A stretch of DNA of 9,379 nucleotides, taken from positions 1 to 9,379 of the forward strand of contig JAGOBT010000089.1 in assembly GCA_017999135.1 (NCBI GenBank), written 5' to 3'. Positions 1-6,960 of the stretch are shown here, piece by piece (positions within the stretch are counted from its first letter, which is position 1; each line of letters opens with the position of its first letter). Both the position numbers and the translations under genes were made by a program. Under the pieces are notes generated by a model, which made no database searches, was not told the origin of the DNA, and was given only the letters and a program-made list of their open reading frames with translations. The DNA is from Burkholderiaceae bacterium (GTDB lineage: Bacteria; Pseudomonadota; Gammaproteobacteria; Burkholderiales; Burkholderiaceae_C).

Positions 1-1
1 C

Positions 2-100
2 GCCGAGGTCAACCTGGTGTTTGCCGCCATCCACGGCGCCGGCTACCCCGGCGCGCCCGCATCGCTGCCGCCGGCGCACGGCGCTGCGCTGCCTGCCTGA
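2..100 (+). CDS. flhF: C-terminal end of probable flagellar GTPase FlhF (5' truncated)
   Basis: The window opens inside a reading frame that codes for about 32 residues, from AEVNLVFAAIHGAG to a TGA at 98-100. FlhF is an SRP-type GTPase that sets the place and number of polar flagella. The visible tail carries no GTPase motif, so the assignment rests on context: it lies directly upstream of an FlhG-like gene and fliA, the usual order flhF-flhG-fliA, and the short hydrophobic xxNLVFAA end resembles FlhF tails as I remember them. It could be another flagellar protein. The frame competes with one opening at an ATG at 21, which I reject as a start for the next gene. Confidence 0.5.
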   Translation, partial: AEVNLVFAAIHGAGYPGAPASLPPAHGAALPA

Positions 101-143
101 AACCGCCCACCGTTGCCGCCTCTCCCACTTGCCCACAGCACCC

Positions 144-968
144 ATGCCCGCCCAGCCCACCCGCCGACCCGCCGCACCGCGTGACCAGGCCCATGGCCTG
201 CGCCAGATGTTTGCCGGCCAGGACCTGCGCTTTCTGCCCCTGGTGCACAACCCGCACGTGCCGGGCGCCGGCGCCGTGATGGAGCGGTTGTGCGCCGGGC
301 ACGGTGAACTGGGCCTGCGCACCCTGGTGGTCGACGCGGCCGACTCCGCGTCCCCCGCGCAGCAACTGGCCCTGGTCGACCTGGCCGCCTGCATCGAGCG
401 CTTGTCGCCCCAGGTGGCCTACCTGGCCGCCGGCGGGCTGCCGATGCACTTTCTCGACAGCCGCGCCACGCTGACCGGCTTCATCGAAGCACTGCGCGGT
501 GCCGCCGCTGCGGTGCAGGCCGATGTGGTGCTGCTGCACGCCGGTGCGCTGGACCTGCGCCGCATGTTTGCCGGCACCACGCCGCGGCCGCTGCTGCTGG
601 CCGGCAACCGGCCCGACAGCCTGACCCATGCCTACACCTCGATGAAGCTGCTGTCCCAGCGCCTGGGCGCGCTGGCCTACGACCTGGTGGTCGCCGGTGA
701 CGTCAGCCAGCGCCGCGCCCGCCGCATGGGCGACCGGCTGGCCGACTGCGCCGACCACTTCCTGGGCGCTGCCCTGCGGCAGGTGGCGGTGGTCGATCCG
801 CAGCTGCCGGCCCAGGCGCCGCTGACGCCCGACCTGCGCACCCTGGTGGCCGACCGGATGGCCCCGGCCGCCGGCGGCCAGGCGGCCAACCCGCTGGCAG
901 CCATTCCCGCTTCATCCCCTGTGCGGCCCGCCGCACGCCGGCCCGCGCCCGCCGGCCACTTGAACTGA
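144..968 (+). CDS. flhG: FlhG/FleN-like MinD-family protein with degenerate P-loop
   Basis: The product has 274 residues. FlhG is a MinD-type ATPase that restrains flagellar number, partly by stimulating the FlhF GTPase through its N-terminal DQAxGLR motif. That motif is present as DQAHGLR (residues 14-20). The MinD-like fold can be followed: a beta strand LRFLPLV (28-34), GLRTLVVDAAD (57-67) where MinD proteins have their VLliDaD strand, and PDSLTHAYTSMKLLSQR (157-173), which matches the FlhG pattern PeptSitDAYaliKll. The nucleotide-binding loop is not there: where KGGxGKT should stand, residues 35-45 read HNPHVPGAGAV, with no lysine. The tail after about residue 240 is rich in Ala, Pro and Arg and looks disordered. 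I chose the ATG at 144 because the DQA motif then lies near the N-terminus as in the family; the ATG at 21 would add an arginine-rich stretch overlapping the upstream frame. No good ribosome site is visible. It is probably co-transcribed with fliA, 21 bp away. Confidence 0.72.
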   Translation: MPAQPTRRPAAPRDQAHGLRQMFAGQDLRFLPLVHNPHVPGAGAVMERLCAGHGELGLRTLVVDAADSASPAQQLALVDLAACIERLSPQVAYLAAGGLPMHFLDSRATLTGFIEALRGAAAAVQADVVLLHAGALDLRRMFAGTTPRPLLLAGNRPDSLTHAYTSMKLLSQRLGALAYDLVVAGDVSQRRARRMGDRLADCADHFLGAALRQVAVVDPQLPAQAPLTPDLRTLVADRMAPAAGGQAANPLAAIPASSPVRPAARRPAPAGHLN

Positions 969-989
969 AATGTCCGGAGCATGATGACC

Positions 990-1703
990 ATGTACACCGC
1001 CAAGGGTCGCCTCGACGCCAACGCGTTGCTCAAGCAGTACAGCCCGCTGGTGCGCCGCCTGGCCCACCAGATGATTGCCAAGCTGCCTGCCAACGTGGAG
1101 CTGGACGACCTGATCCAGGTCGGCATGATCGGCCTGTCGGACGCGCTGACGCGCTTCGACTCCGCCCACGGCGTGCAGTTCGAGACCTTCGCCACCCAGC
1201 GCATCCGCGGGGCGATGCTCGATGAGCTGCGCGGCAACGACTGGATGAGCCGGGGCGACCGGCGCCAGCAGCGCAGCATCGAGAGCGCCGTGCACAAGCT
1301 CGAGCAGAAGCTGGGCCGCGCCCCGCAGGAAAGCGAGATCGCCGCCGAGATGGGTCTGAGCCTGGTCGAATACCAGGAGCTGCTGGGCAAGGTGCGCGGC
1401 ACGCAGCTGGTCTACCTGGAAGACATGACCGGGGACGAGGGCGACGACGACTACCTCGACCGCCATGTGGCCGACGACGAGGCCAACCCGCTGGCCATGC
1501 TGCAGGACCGCCGCATGCGCGAGGCGCTGGTCGGGGCCATCAAGAACCTGCCCGAGCGCGAGCAGTACGTGATGAGCATGTACTACGAGCACGACATGAA
1601 TCTCAAGGAGATCGCGGCGGTGCTCAAGGTCACCGAAAGCCGGGTGTGCCAGCTGCACAGCCAGAGCATCGCCCGGCTGCGCAGCAAGCTGCGCGCCTGG
1701 TAG
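990..1703 (+). CDS. fliA: RNA polymerase sigma factor FliA (sigma-28)
   Basis: The product has 237 residues, typical for FliA, and directs RNA polymerase to late flagellar and chemotaxis promoters; in known systems the anti-sigma factor FlgM holds it back until the hook is complete. Region 2 covers about residues 12-85, with VELDDLIQVGMIGL (36-49) and the -10-binding segment ending in GNDWMSR. Region 3 lies at about 87-165 and includes the acidic stretch GDEGDDDYLDRHVADDE. Region 4 (about 180-233) starts at IKNLPEREQYVM and has the -35-binding helix-turn-helix NLKEIAAVLKVTESRV. All regions look intact. Three in-frame ATGs exist at 981, 984 and 990. GGAG at 976-979 sits 10 nt before the last but only 1 and 4 nt before the others, so I chose 990, which also gives the common MYTAKG start; 981 would add three residues. 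The gene follows the FlhG-like gene closely and ends at a strong inverted repeat. Confidence 0.96.
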   Translation: MYTAKGRLDANALLKQYSPLVRRLAHQMIAKLPANVELDDLIQVGMIGLSDALTRFDSAHGVQFETFATQRIRGAMLDELRGNDWMSRGDRRQQRSIESAVHKLEQKLGRAPQESEIAAEMGLSLVEYQELLGKVRGTQLVYLEDMTGDEGDDDYLDRHVADDEANPLAMLQDRRMREALVGAIKNLPEREQYVMSMYYEHDMNLKEIAAVLKVTESRVCQLHSQSIARLRSKLRAW

Positions 1704-1722
1704 CCTTCTGCGGCGTTCGCGC

Positions 1723-1746
1723 CTGGCGTGACGCTTGTCACGCCAG
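1723..1746 (+). terminator. Perfect 10-bp stem-loop after fliA, possible terminator
   Basis: Arms CTGGCGTGAC and GTCACGCCAG pair perfectly around a GCTT loop, 19 nt after the fliA stop codon. Three further pairs (CGC/GCG) can form outside a 2x2 internal loop. No T-run follows, so it is not a canonical intrinsic terminator. GC-rich bacteria do use such U-poor hairpins, and it could instead protect the 3' end of the fliA mRNA. Confidence 0.5.
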
Positions 1747-1752
1747 CGGCGC

Positions 1753-1779
1753 TCAAGTCTGCCGCCCGGCGGCCGAGCG
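1753..1779 (+). promoter_or_regulatory. Candidate FliA (sigma-28) promoter upstream of the S8 peptidase
   Basis: TCAAGTCT, an 11-nt spacer and GCCGAGCG resemble the enterobacterial sigma-28 consensus TAAAGTTT-N11-GCCGATAA. Six of eight -35 bases and the first five -10 bases match, and the spacing is exact. TCAAG is, from memory, the usual -35 start in pseudomonads and relatives. The -10 lacks the ATAA end, so strength is doubtful. Transcription would begin near 1786, leaving a leader of about 150 nt before the peptidase start. Confidence 0.42.
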
Positions 1780-1799
1780 GCCGGCGCGCCCCCCCGGGG

Positions 1800-1816
1800 G
1801 CGTGAATTCTTCACGC
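1800..1816 (+). repeat. Inverted repeat in the peptidase leader
   Basis: Perfect 7-bp arms GCGTGAA and TTCACGC flank a TTC centre. It would lie in the 5' untranslated leader if transcription starts near 1786. It could be an operator or an RNA hairpin; nothing identifies a binding protein. Confidence 0.35.
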
Positions 1817-1876
1817 GCAAATTGACACAAGTCCGGCCGGCCCCAAGCCCCGAACCCTCCCTTTCTGCCCATCATG

Positions 1877-1900
1877 CGCCCCACGCAAATGCGGGGGGTG
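1877..1900 (+). other. Stable leader hairpin upstream of the S8 peptidase start
   Basis: CGCCCC pairs with GGGGTG (one G-U pair) and, inside an A-G mismatch, CGC pairs with GCG around an AAAT loop. The helix ends 35 nt before the peptidase start and does not cover its ribosome site. It may affect mRNA stability or act as an attenuator. No riboswitch class is recognised. Confidence 0.35.
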
Positions 1901-1922
1901 CTCTCCTGCGGCTGCCTTCGCC

Positions 1923-1930
1923 AAAGGACA
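1923..1930 (+). promoter_or_regulatory. Ribosome binding site that fixes the peptidase start
   Basis: AAAGGACA places AGGA 7 nt before the ATG at 1936. It is the best Shine-Dalgarno match of any gene in the window and decides against the longer open frame that begins with a TTG at 1735. Confidence 0.7.
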
Positions 1931-1935
1931 AGAAG

Positions 1936-4167
1936 ATGGCTTGGATCACCCCGTTCATCGTGCTCATCGAGCGCCGCCTGCTGCGCCCCGTGTGGCTGAT
2001 GCTGCTCGCCACCGTGGTGCTGGTCACCGGCATCGGTGCCCATGCCAGCAAGCCCGGCAAGGCGCGCAAGCTGGCGCGCGACCTGGAAGTGGCCATCAAT
2101 TCGCCGGTGCAGCCGGGCGAGCGCTGGGTGCGCCAGCGCGGCGGCCGGCGCATGGTCGATGCCATCATCGTCAGCAGCGCGGCCGACCGCACCATGGCCG
2201 ACCTGCGCGCCCATGTCGAGCGGCTGGGTGGCACGGTCAACGCGGCGTTCTCCAGCGTGCAGGGCCTGTCGGTCACCGTGCCCACGCGCGCCGTGGCCGA
2301 GCTGGACGCGCGCGACGACGTGGTCTCGATCTCGCCCAACCGCACCACCCGCCACACCTTCAGCACGCTGGAGACCACCACCGGCGCCACCAGCAGCCAG
2401 GTGCGGCCCTACAGCAGCGCCGTCAACTACACCGGGCTCGACGGCAAGGGCATCGGCATCGCGGTGCTTGATTCAGGCGTGATGGCCGGCCACAAGCACC
2501 TGGCCAACGGCCTGGTGGGCAGCCGTGTGGTGCGCCAGGTCAACATGGTGGGGCAGGGCGCCAGCCTCAGCTGGGCCATGTCGCTGCCACCCGGCAGCGC
2601 CGAGCGCAATCTGTACGAGACCTCGGTCAACAACAACCTGGCTGCGGTGCCCGATGGCTATGGCCATGGCACGCATGTGGCGGCCATTGCCGCCGGCAAG
2701 GGCAGCTACCGCGCGCTGGACACCAGCGGCATCGCGCCCGGCGCGTCGATCATCGACGTCAAGGTGCTGGCCGACGACGGCAGCGGCAACATGGCCGACG
2801 TGATCGCCGGGCTGGACTGGGTGCTCTACAACGCCCGCCAGTACAACATCCGCATCGTCAACCTCAGCCTGTCGGCCGGGTCCACCACCACCTGGGTGCT
2901 GGACCCGCTGGCCCAGGCGGCGCGTGCCGTGGCCTCCACCGGCATCGTGGTGGTCACCTCGGCCGGCAACTACGGCCAGATCGGCGGCAAGACCACGATG
3001 GGCACCATCGGCTCGCCCGGGCATGACCCGTCGGTGATCACCGTGGGCGCGTCGAACATGAAGATCACGCCGGCCCGTGGCGACGACGTGGTCACCAACT
3101 TCAGCTCGCGCGGGCCCACCCGGGGTGCGCTGGTGATGAGCAACGGCCAGCGGGTGATCGACAACCTGATCAAGCCCGACCTGGTGGCCCCCGGCAATGC
3201 CATGGTCAGCGCCGGCGCCACGTCCACCCTGGGGCAATGGAACCGGCTGGCCAGCCAGAACCCCGGCCTGCTGAACGGGCTGACGGGTCAGGTCTTCGGC
3301 CAGACGCTGATGATGCTGAGCGGCACCTCGGTGTCGGCGCCGGTGGTCAGTGGCGCGGTGGCGCTGATGCTGCAGGCCAACCCCGGGCTGACGCCGCCAC
3401 TGGTCAAGGCCATCCTGCAGTACACCGCCCAGCCGCTGGCTGGTGCCAGCCTGGTGGAGCAGGGCGCCGGCATGCTCAACATCGATGGCGCGGTGCGGCT
3501 GGCGCGTGCGCTGCGCACCGACATCGCCAGCCGCGTGGCCGCCGGCACGCTGCAGCCGGGCCAGGCCATCAACGCCACGGCCCTGCCCACGCCCAGCTCC
3601 ACCATCAACGGCCAGACCTTCAACTGGTCGCGCACGGTGTTCGTCGGCGGCCGGCACATCGCCACCGGCGATGCGCTGTTCACCCAGTACCAGCCGATCT
3701 ACAACCCGCGCATCAACTGGGTGGGCAACCAGGCACGGCAGATCGGTATCTACTGGTGGCCGGCCAGCCCCACGGCGCCGGCCAACAGCGTGCCGCAGTG
3801 GTTCAGCGAGGCACCAGCACCTGCCGGCGCCTTGATCGGGCCTGGCGTGCGCCTGGGCACCCATCTGGTGGGCGCCAGCTCGCTGATTGGCAAGACCGGC
3901 GTGTTCACGCCGACCTCCACGCTGTCGCAATGGTTGATCAGCGGCAGCGGCCAGGCGCTGGCCAACGGCATCGTGCTGAGCGAGGGCATCGTGCTCAGCG
4001 AGGGCATCGTGCTGAGCGAGGGCATCGTGCTGAGCGAAGGCATCGTGCTGAGTGAAGGCATCGTGCTGAGCGAAGGCGTGGTGCTGAGCGAAGGCGTGGT
4101 GCTCAGCGAAAGCACCAGCGGCAACACCCGGGCCCGCACCGCCACGCTGCCGGCGCCGGAGAACTGA
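1936..4167 (+). CDS. Secreted subtilisin-like S8 serine peptidase with GIVLSE-repeat tail
   Basis: The product has 743 residues and would be an exported endopeptidase. Residues 1-37 form a long signal peptide: a hydrophobic start, the charged patch ERRLLR, a second hydrophobic run, and AHA before the likely cut at 37/38. An inhibitor_I9-like propeptide spans about 73-138 (VDAIIVSS to VVSISPNR). The S8 domain runs from about 165 to 515 with the full catalytic set: Asp179 in AVLDSGV, His244 in GHGTHVA, oxyanion Asn345 in SAGNYG and Ser465 in SGTSVSAPV. Residues 516-677 form a region rich in Trp, Asn and Tyr that I cannot assign. Residues 678-725 are eight hexapeptides, six GIVLSE then two GVVLSE, followed by an 18-residue tail (STSGNTRARTATLPAPEN). 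There is no sorting signal, autotransporter barrel or PEP-CTERM end, so export past the outer membrane is unexplained. A sigma-28-like promoter and two inverted repeats lie upstream. Its substrate is unknown. Confidence 0.93.
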   Translation: MAWITPFIVLIERRLLRPVWLMLLATVVLVTGIGAHASKPGKARKLARDLEVAINSPVQPGERWVRQRGGRRMVDAIIVSSAADRTMADLRAHVERLGGTVNAAFSSVQGLSVTVPTRAVAELDARDDVVSISPNRTTRHTFSTLETTTGATSSQVRPYSSAVNYTGLDGKGIGIAVLDSGVMAGHKHLANGLVGSRVVRQVNMVGQGASLSWAMSLPPGSAERNLYETSVNNNLAAVPDGYGHGTHVAAIAAGKGSYRALDTSGIAPGASIIDVKVLADDGSGNMADVIAGLDWVLYNARQYNIRIVNLSLSAGSTTTWVLDPLAQAARAVASTGIVVVTSAGNYGQIGGKTTMGTIGSPGHDPSVITVGASNMKITPARGDDVVTNFSSRGPTRGALVMSNGQRVIDNLIKPDLVAPGNAMVSAGATSTLGQWNRLASQNPGLLNGLTGQVFGQTLMMLSGTSVSAPVVSGAVALMLQANPGLTPPLVKAILQYTAQPLAGASLVEQGAGMLNIDGAVRLARALRTDIASRVAAGTLQPGQAINATALPTPSSTINGQTFNWSRTVFVGGRHIATGDALFTQYQPIYNPRINWVGNQARQIGIYWWPASPTAPANSVPQWFSEAPAPAGALIGPGVRLGTHLVGASSLIGKTGVFTPTSTLSQWLISGSGQALANGIVLSEGIVLSEGIVLSEGIVLSEGIVLSEGIVLSEGVVLSEGVVLSESTSGNTRARTATLPAPEN
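3967..4110 (+). repeat. Eight in-frame 18-bp tandem repeats (GIVLSE hexapeptides)
   Basis: Eight consecutive units of the form GGC-ATC-GTG-CTG-AGC-GAR code for GIVLSE six times and GVVLSE twice (units 7-8, GTG for ATC). Differences otherwise are silent: CTC in units 2 and 8, AGT in unit 5, and GAG in units 1-3 against GAA in units 4-8. The block layout suggests growth by unequal exchange or slippage. Changes in copy number keep the frame, so this would vary tail length and would not switch the gene on and off. Confidence 0.97.
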
Positions 4168-4182
4168 TCCGCCACGATCTGC

Positions 4183-4209
4183 TCAAGTCGGCCCGCCTGC
4201 GGCCGACAA
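4183..4209 (+). promoter_or_regulatory. Candidate FliA (sigma-28) promoter for the c-di-GMP genes
   Basis: TCAAGTCG, 11 nt, then GCCGACAA: the -10 matches seven of eight bases of the sigma-28 consensus GCCGATAA, and the -35 matches five of the first six (TCAAGT against TAAAGT). The motif shares CTCAAGTC with the candidate before the peptidase gene. It lies 15 nt after the peptidase stop and about 72 nt before the GGDEF-EAL start, which is normal promoter geometry. Confidence 0.55.
4187..4207 (+). repeat. 7-bp inverted repeat overlapping the candidate promoter
   Basis: GTCGGCC and GGCCGAC pair perfectly around a 7-nt loop. As RNA from the peptidase gene it could be a weak terminator, though no T-run follows. 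As DNA it spans the -35/-10 spacer of the candidate sigma-28 promoter, so the GCCGA match may partly reflect this symmetry. Confidence 0.4.
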
Positions 4210-4281
4210 CCTGGTGAACCGCCCCCGAGAAGGCGGCGTCGCGGTGCCCGGCCGGGTGCCGCGCGCCGCTGGGCCCGAGCG

Positions 4282-6948
4282 ATGTCGACGCCCCCTGATC
4301 CGCCCGCCGCGCCACCCCAGCCCCGCCGGCCCTGGCAGCGGCTGCATGCGGCGCTGATGCCCGACTACAACCACCGCGCCACCGCCTACTGGTGGGCGCT
4401 GGTGTGCCTGGGCACCCTGGTGCTGCTGCACAGCCTGCAGCAGCTGGCCGGGCTGGGCCTGTCGCTGCAGCTGCAGGTGCTGTTCGGCTGCGCGGTGGCC
4501 ATGCTCGCCGGGCTGTTCCCGGTGCGCATCCCGGGGTCGAAGAACTCCTTCGCCGCCGGCGAGGTGTTCATCATGCTGTTGTTGCTGATGCAGGGCCCGG
4601 CAGCCGCTGCGGTGGCGGCGGCTGGCGAGGCCTTCATCGGCTCGGCACGCACCTCCAGGCGCTGGACCAGCCGGCTGGTCAGCCCGGCTGCGGCCGCGGT
4701 GTCGATGACAGCGGTGGGCACGCTGCTGCAGGCCGCCACCAGCCGCCTGCACCAGGGCAGCGGCCCGGCCGAGGCGCTGACCCTGCTGCTGGCCATGGGC
4801 GCGGCCATTGCGCACTTCTTCGTCAACACCCTGCTGATCACTGCGGTGGTGCACCTCAAGCGCAGGGAGCCGCTGCGCCTGGTGCCCTTCCTGTCCAGCT
4901 TCGGCTGGGTGGGCACCACCTTCGCGGCCAGTGCCTTCCTTGCCGGGCTGCTGGTGCAGGCCTTCAAGACCAGCGGCGTGGGCGTGATGATCGGCGCGGT
5001 GCCCATCATCGTGCTGCTGCTGGTGATGCTGCACTACCACTTCCGCCAGCGGGAATCCGACGAACAGGCCCAGTCGGTGCGCATTGCCGCCGCCGAGCGC
5101 GAGGCCCAGCAGTCGGCCCGCCACCTGCTGGAACTGCGCGAGAGCGAACAGCGCTTCCACAGTGCCTTCTCGCATGCGGCCATCGGCATGGCGCTGGTCG
5201 ATGCCGACGGCGAGGTGCTGCAGGCCAATGCCGCCATGGGCCAGCTGCTGAGGTGCAGCGACGCGGCGCTGGCCGGCTGCAACTTCAAGCAGCATGTGCA
5301 CGCGGACGACGTGGAACTGCTGACCCGCATCTGGCGCCGCCTGCAGCAGGGCGACATCCGCGACACCACGCTGGAGCTGCGCTGCCAGCGCATCGACGGC
5401 AAGGTGGTGCATGTGGCCATGCACAGCGGCATCTTCAGCGACGGCCAGGCCAGCGCGCCACGGCTGATCCTGCAGGCGCAGGACATCACCGCCCGCCGCG
5501 AGGCCGAGACCCAACTGCAGCACATCGCCTACCACGACAGCCTCACTTCGCTGGCCAACCGCATCCGCTTCGGCACCTGCCTGGCGCTGGCCATCGAGCG
5601 CTGCCGCGTCGACCCCCGGCACCGTTTCGCGGTGATGTACCTGGACTTCGACCGCTTCAAGCTGATCAACGACACCCTGGGCCACAGCGCCGGCGACCGC
5701 TTCCTGACCCTGGTGGCCGAGCGCATCCGCCAGCGGGTGCGGCCGGGGGACACGGTGGGCCGCCTGGGCGGCGACGAGTTCGCCATCCTGGTCGAACCCC
5801 TGGCGCATGACGACGACGTGCTGCCGATGGCCGAGCGGCTGCAGAAATCACTGGCCCAGCCCTACAACCTGGACGGCACCGAGGTCAACAGCAGCGCCAG
5901 CATCGGCATCACCTTCAGCAGCATCGGCTACCAGACACCGGGCGATGTGCTGCGTGATGCCGACATCGCGATGTACCGCGCCAAGGCGGCCGGCCGGGCA
6001 CGCATCGCGCTGTTCGACGCCAGCCTGCGTGCCCAGCTGGCCGCCCAGGTCAACCTGGAGCGCGACCTGCGCCGCGCCATCCCCGACGCTGGATCGACCG
6101 GCAACGCCCAGCTCAGCCTGGCCTTCCAGCCGATCTACCGCCTGTCCACCGGCCGCATCGACAGCTTCGAGGCCCTGGTGCGCTGGAACCACCCCGAACT
6201 GGGCCCGGTGCCGCCGTCCACCTTCGTGCCCATCGCCGAGGAATCGGCGCAGATCGGCGCGCTCACCGCCTGGGTGCTGGGCACCGCCTGCGCCCAGCTC
6301 AAGGCCTTCCAGGAGATGGGCATGGGCGCGCACAAGCCGCGGGTGCATGTCAATGTCTCGGGCACCGACATGTGCCGCGCCAGCTTCGTGCAGCAGGTGG
6401 CCGCGGCGCTGCTGGCCAACGGGCTGGAGCCGCGCCAGCTGACGCTGGAGATCACCGAAAGCACGCTGATGCACCGGCTCGACAGCGCGCTGGCGGTGAT
6501 GGCCCAGCTGCGCGAGATCGGCGTGGGGCTGAGCGTCGACGACTTCGGCACCGGCTATTCATCGCTGGCCTACCTGTCCACGCTGCCCATCACCAGCCTG
6601 AAGATCGACCGCAGCTTCGTGCAGCGCCTGCAGGACGGCCAGGCCGACAGCAAGGACACCGAGGTGGTGCGCGCCGTCATCACCCTGGGCCAGGCACTGG
6701 GCAAGACGGTGATCGCCGAAGGCATCGAGACGCCGGCGCAGCTGGCCCAGCTGCGCAACCTGGGCTGCGAGTTCGGCCAGGGCTACCTGCTGGCGCGCCC
6801 GCTCAGCCCCGAGATGGCAGCCACCACCGCCCTGGTCGACCTGCGCCGGGCCGAGGCCGGCACGCCGCCGCTGCCGCGCCCGGCCACCGACGGTCCGGGG
6901 CTGACCCCCTGGGCCACGACGTCGCCAGCGCCGCTGGCGGTGCACTGA
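4282..6948 (+). CDS. Membrane-bound PAS-GGDEF-EAL c-di-GMP synthase/phosphodiesterase
   Basis: The product has 888 residues. After a proline-rich start come about seven hydrophobic segments between residues 35 and 252, probably an inner-membrane sensor domain of a type I cannot name. A short helix leads to a PAS domain (about 287-410), a GGDEF domain (about 415-580) and an EAL domain (about 590-855). The cyclase signature GGDEF (496-500) is intact. The inhibitory site RxxD is present as RPGD (487-490), the standard five residues ahead. The phosphodiesterase motifs are also complete: EAL 630-632, Asn691, Glu726 in EITES, Asp753-Asp754 in DDFGTG, Lys774 and Glu813 in AEGIET. Both activities, making c-di-GMP from GTP and cleaving it to pGpG, are therefore possible; which dominates cannot be read here. 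The start at 4282 has only a weak upstream GGG; Met26 (4357) is an alternative. A PilZ gene follows 12 bp downstream, and a sigma-28-like promoter lies upstream. Confidence 0.95.
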   Translation: MSTPPDPPAAPPQPRRPWQRLHAALMPDYNHRATAYWWALVCLGTLVLLHSLQQLAGLGLSLQLQVLFGCAVAMLAGLFPVRIPGSKNSFAAGEVFIMLLLLMQGPAAAAVAAAGEAFIGSARTSRRWTSRLVSPAAAAVSMTAVGTLLQAATSRLHQGSGPAEALTLLLAMGAAIAHFFVNTLLITAVVHLKRREPLRLVPFLSSFGWVGTTFAASAFLAGLLVQAFKTSGVGVMIGAVPIIVLLLVMLHYHFRQRESDEQAQSVRIAAAEREAQQSARHLLELRESEQRFHSAFSHAAIGMALVDADGEVLQANAAMGQLLRCSDAALAGCNFKQHVHADDVELLTRIWRRLQQGDIRDTTLELRCQRIDGKVVHVAMHSGIFSDGQASAPRLILQAQDITARREAETQLQHIAYHDSLTSLANRIRFGTCLALAIERCRVDPRHRFAVMYLDFDRFKLINDTLGHSAGDRFLTLVAERIRQRVRPGDTVGRLGGDEFAILVEPLAHDDDVLPMAERLQKSLAQPYNLDGTEVNSSASIGITFSSIGYQTPGDVLRDADIAMYRAKAAGRARIALFDASLRAQLAAQVNLERDLRRAIPDAGSTGNAQLSLAFQPIYRLSTGRIDSFEALVRWNHPELGPVPPSTFVPIAEESAQIGALTAWVLGTACAQLKAFQEMGMGAHKPRVHVNVSGTDMCRASFVQQVAAALLANGLEPRQLTLEITESTLMHRLDSALAVMAQLREIGVGLSVDDFGTGYSSLAYLSTLPITSLKIDRSFVQRLQDGQADSKDTEVVRAVITLGQALGKTVIAEGIETPAQLAQLRNLGCEFGQGYLLARPLSPEMAATTALVDLRRAEAGTPPLPRPATDGPGLTPWATTSPAPLAVH

Positions 6949-6960
6949 TTCCGCGTGGCC

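Noticed and set aside
21..143. Longer start for the FlhG-like protein at the ATG at 21
   Set aside because: The added residues are Pro-, Arg- and Cys-rich and overlap the end of the upstream frame. The DQAxGLR motif belongs near the N-terminus, which the ATG at 144 provides.
1822..1850. TTGACA at 1822-1827 as a sigma-70 -35 element
   Set aside because: The region 16-18 nt downstream is CCAAGCCC-like, with no -10 hexamer, so a housekeeping promoter is not supported.
1735..1935. Longer peptidase start at a TTG at 1735
   Set aside because: The TTG lies inside the post-fliA hairpin, the extra residues look non-coding, and the ATG at 1936 has a strong ribosome site followed directly by a signal peptide.
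3967..4110. Tandem repeats as a phase-variation switch or CRISPR-like array
   Set aside because: Units are 18 bp and in frame, so copy-number change cannot shift the frame, and there are no spacers.
4247..4256. CCCGGCCGGG palindrome before the GGDEF-EAL start as an operator
   Set aside because: Such short GC palindromes occur often by chance at this base composition (compare CCCCCGGGGG at 1791-1800), and nothing links it to a regulator.
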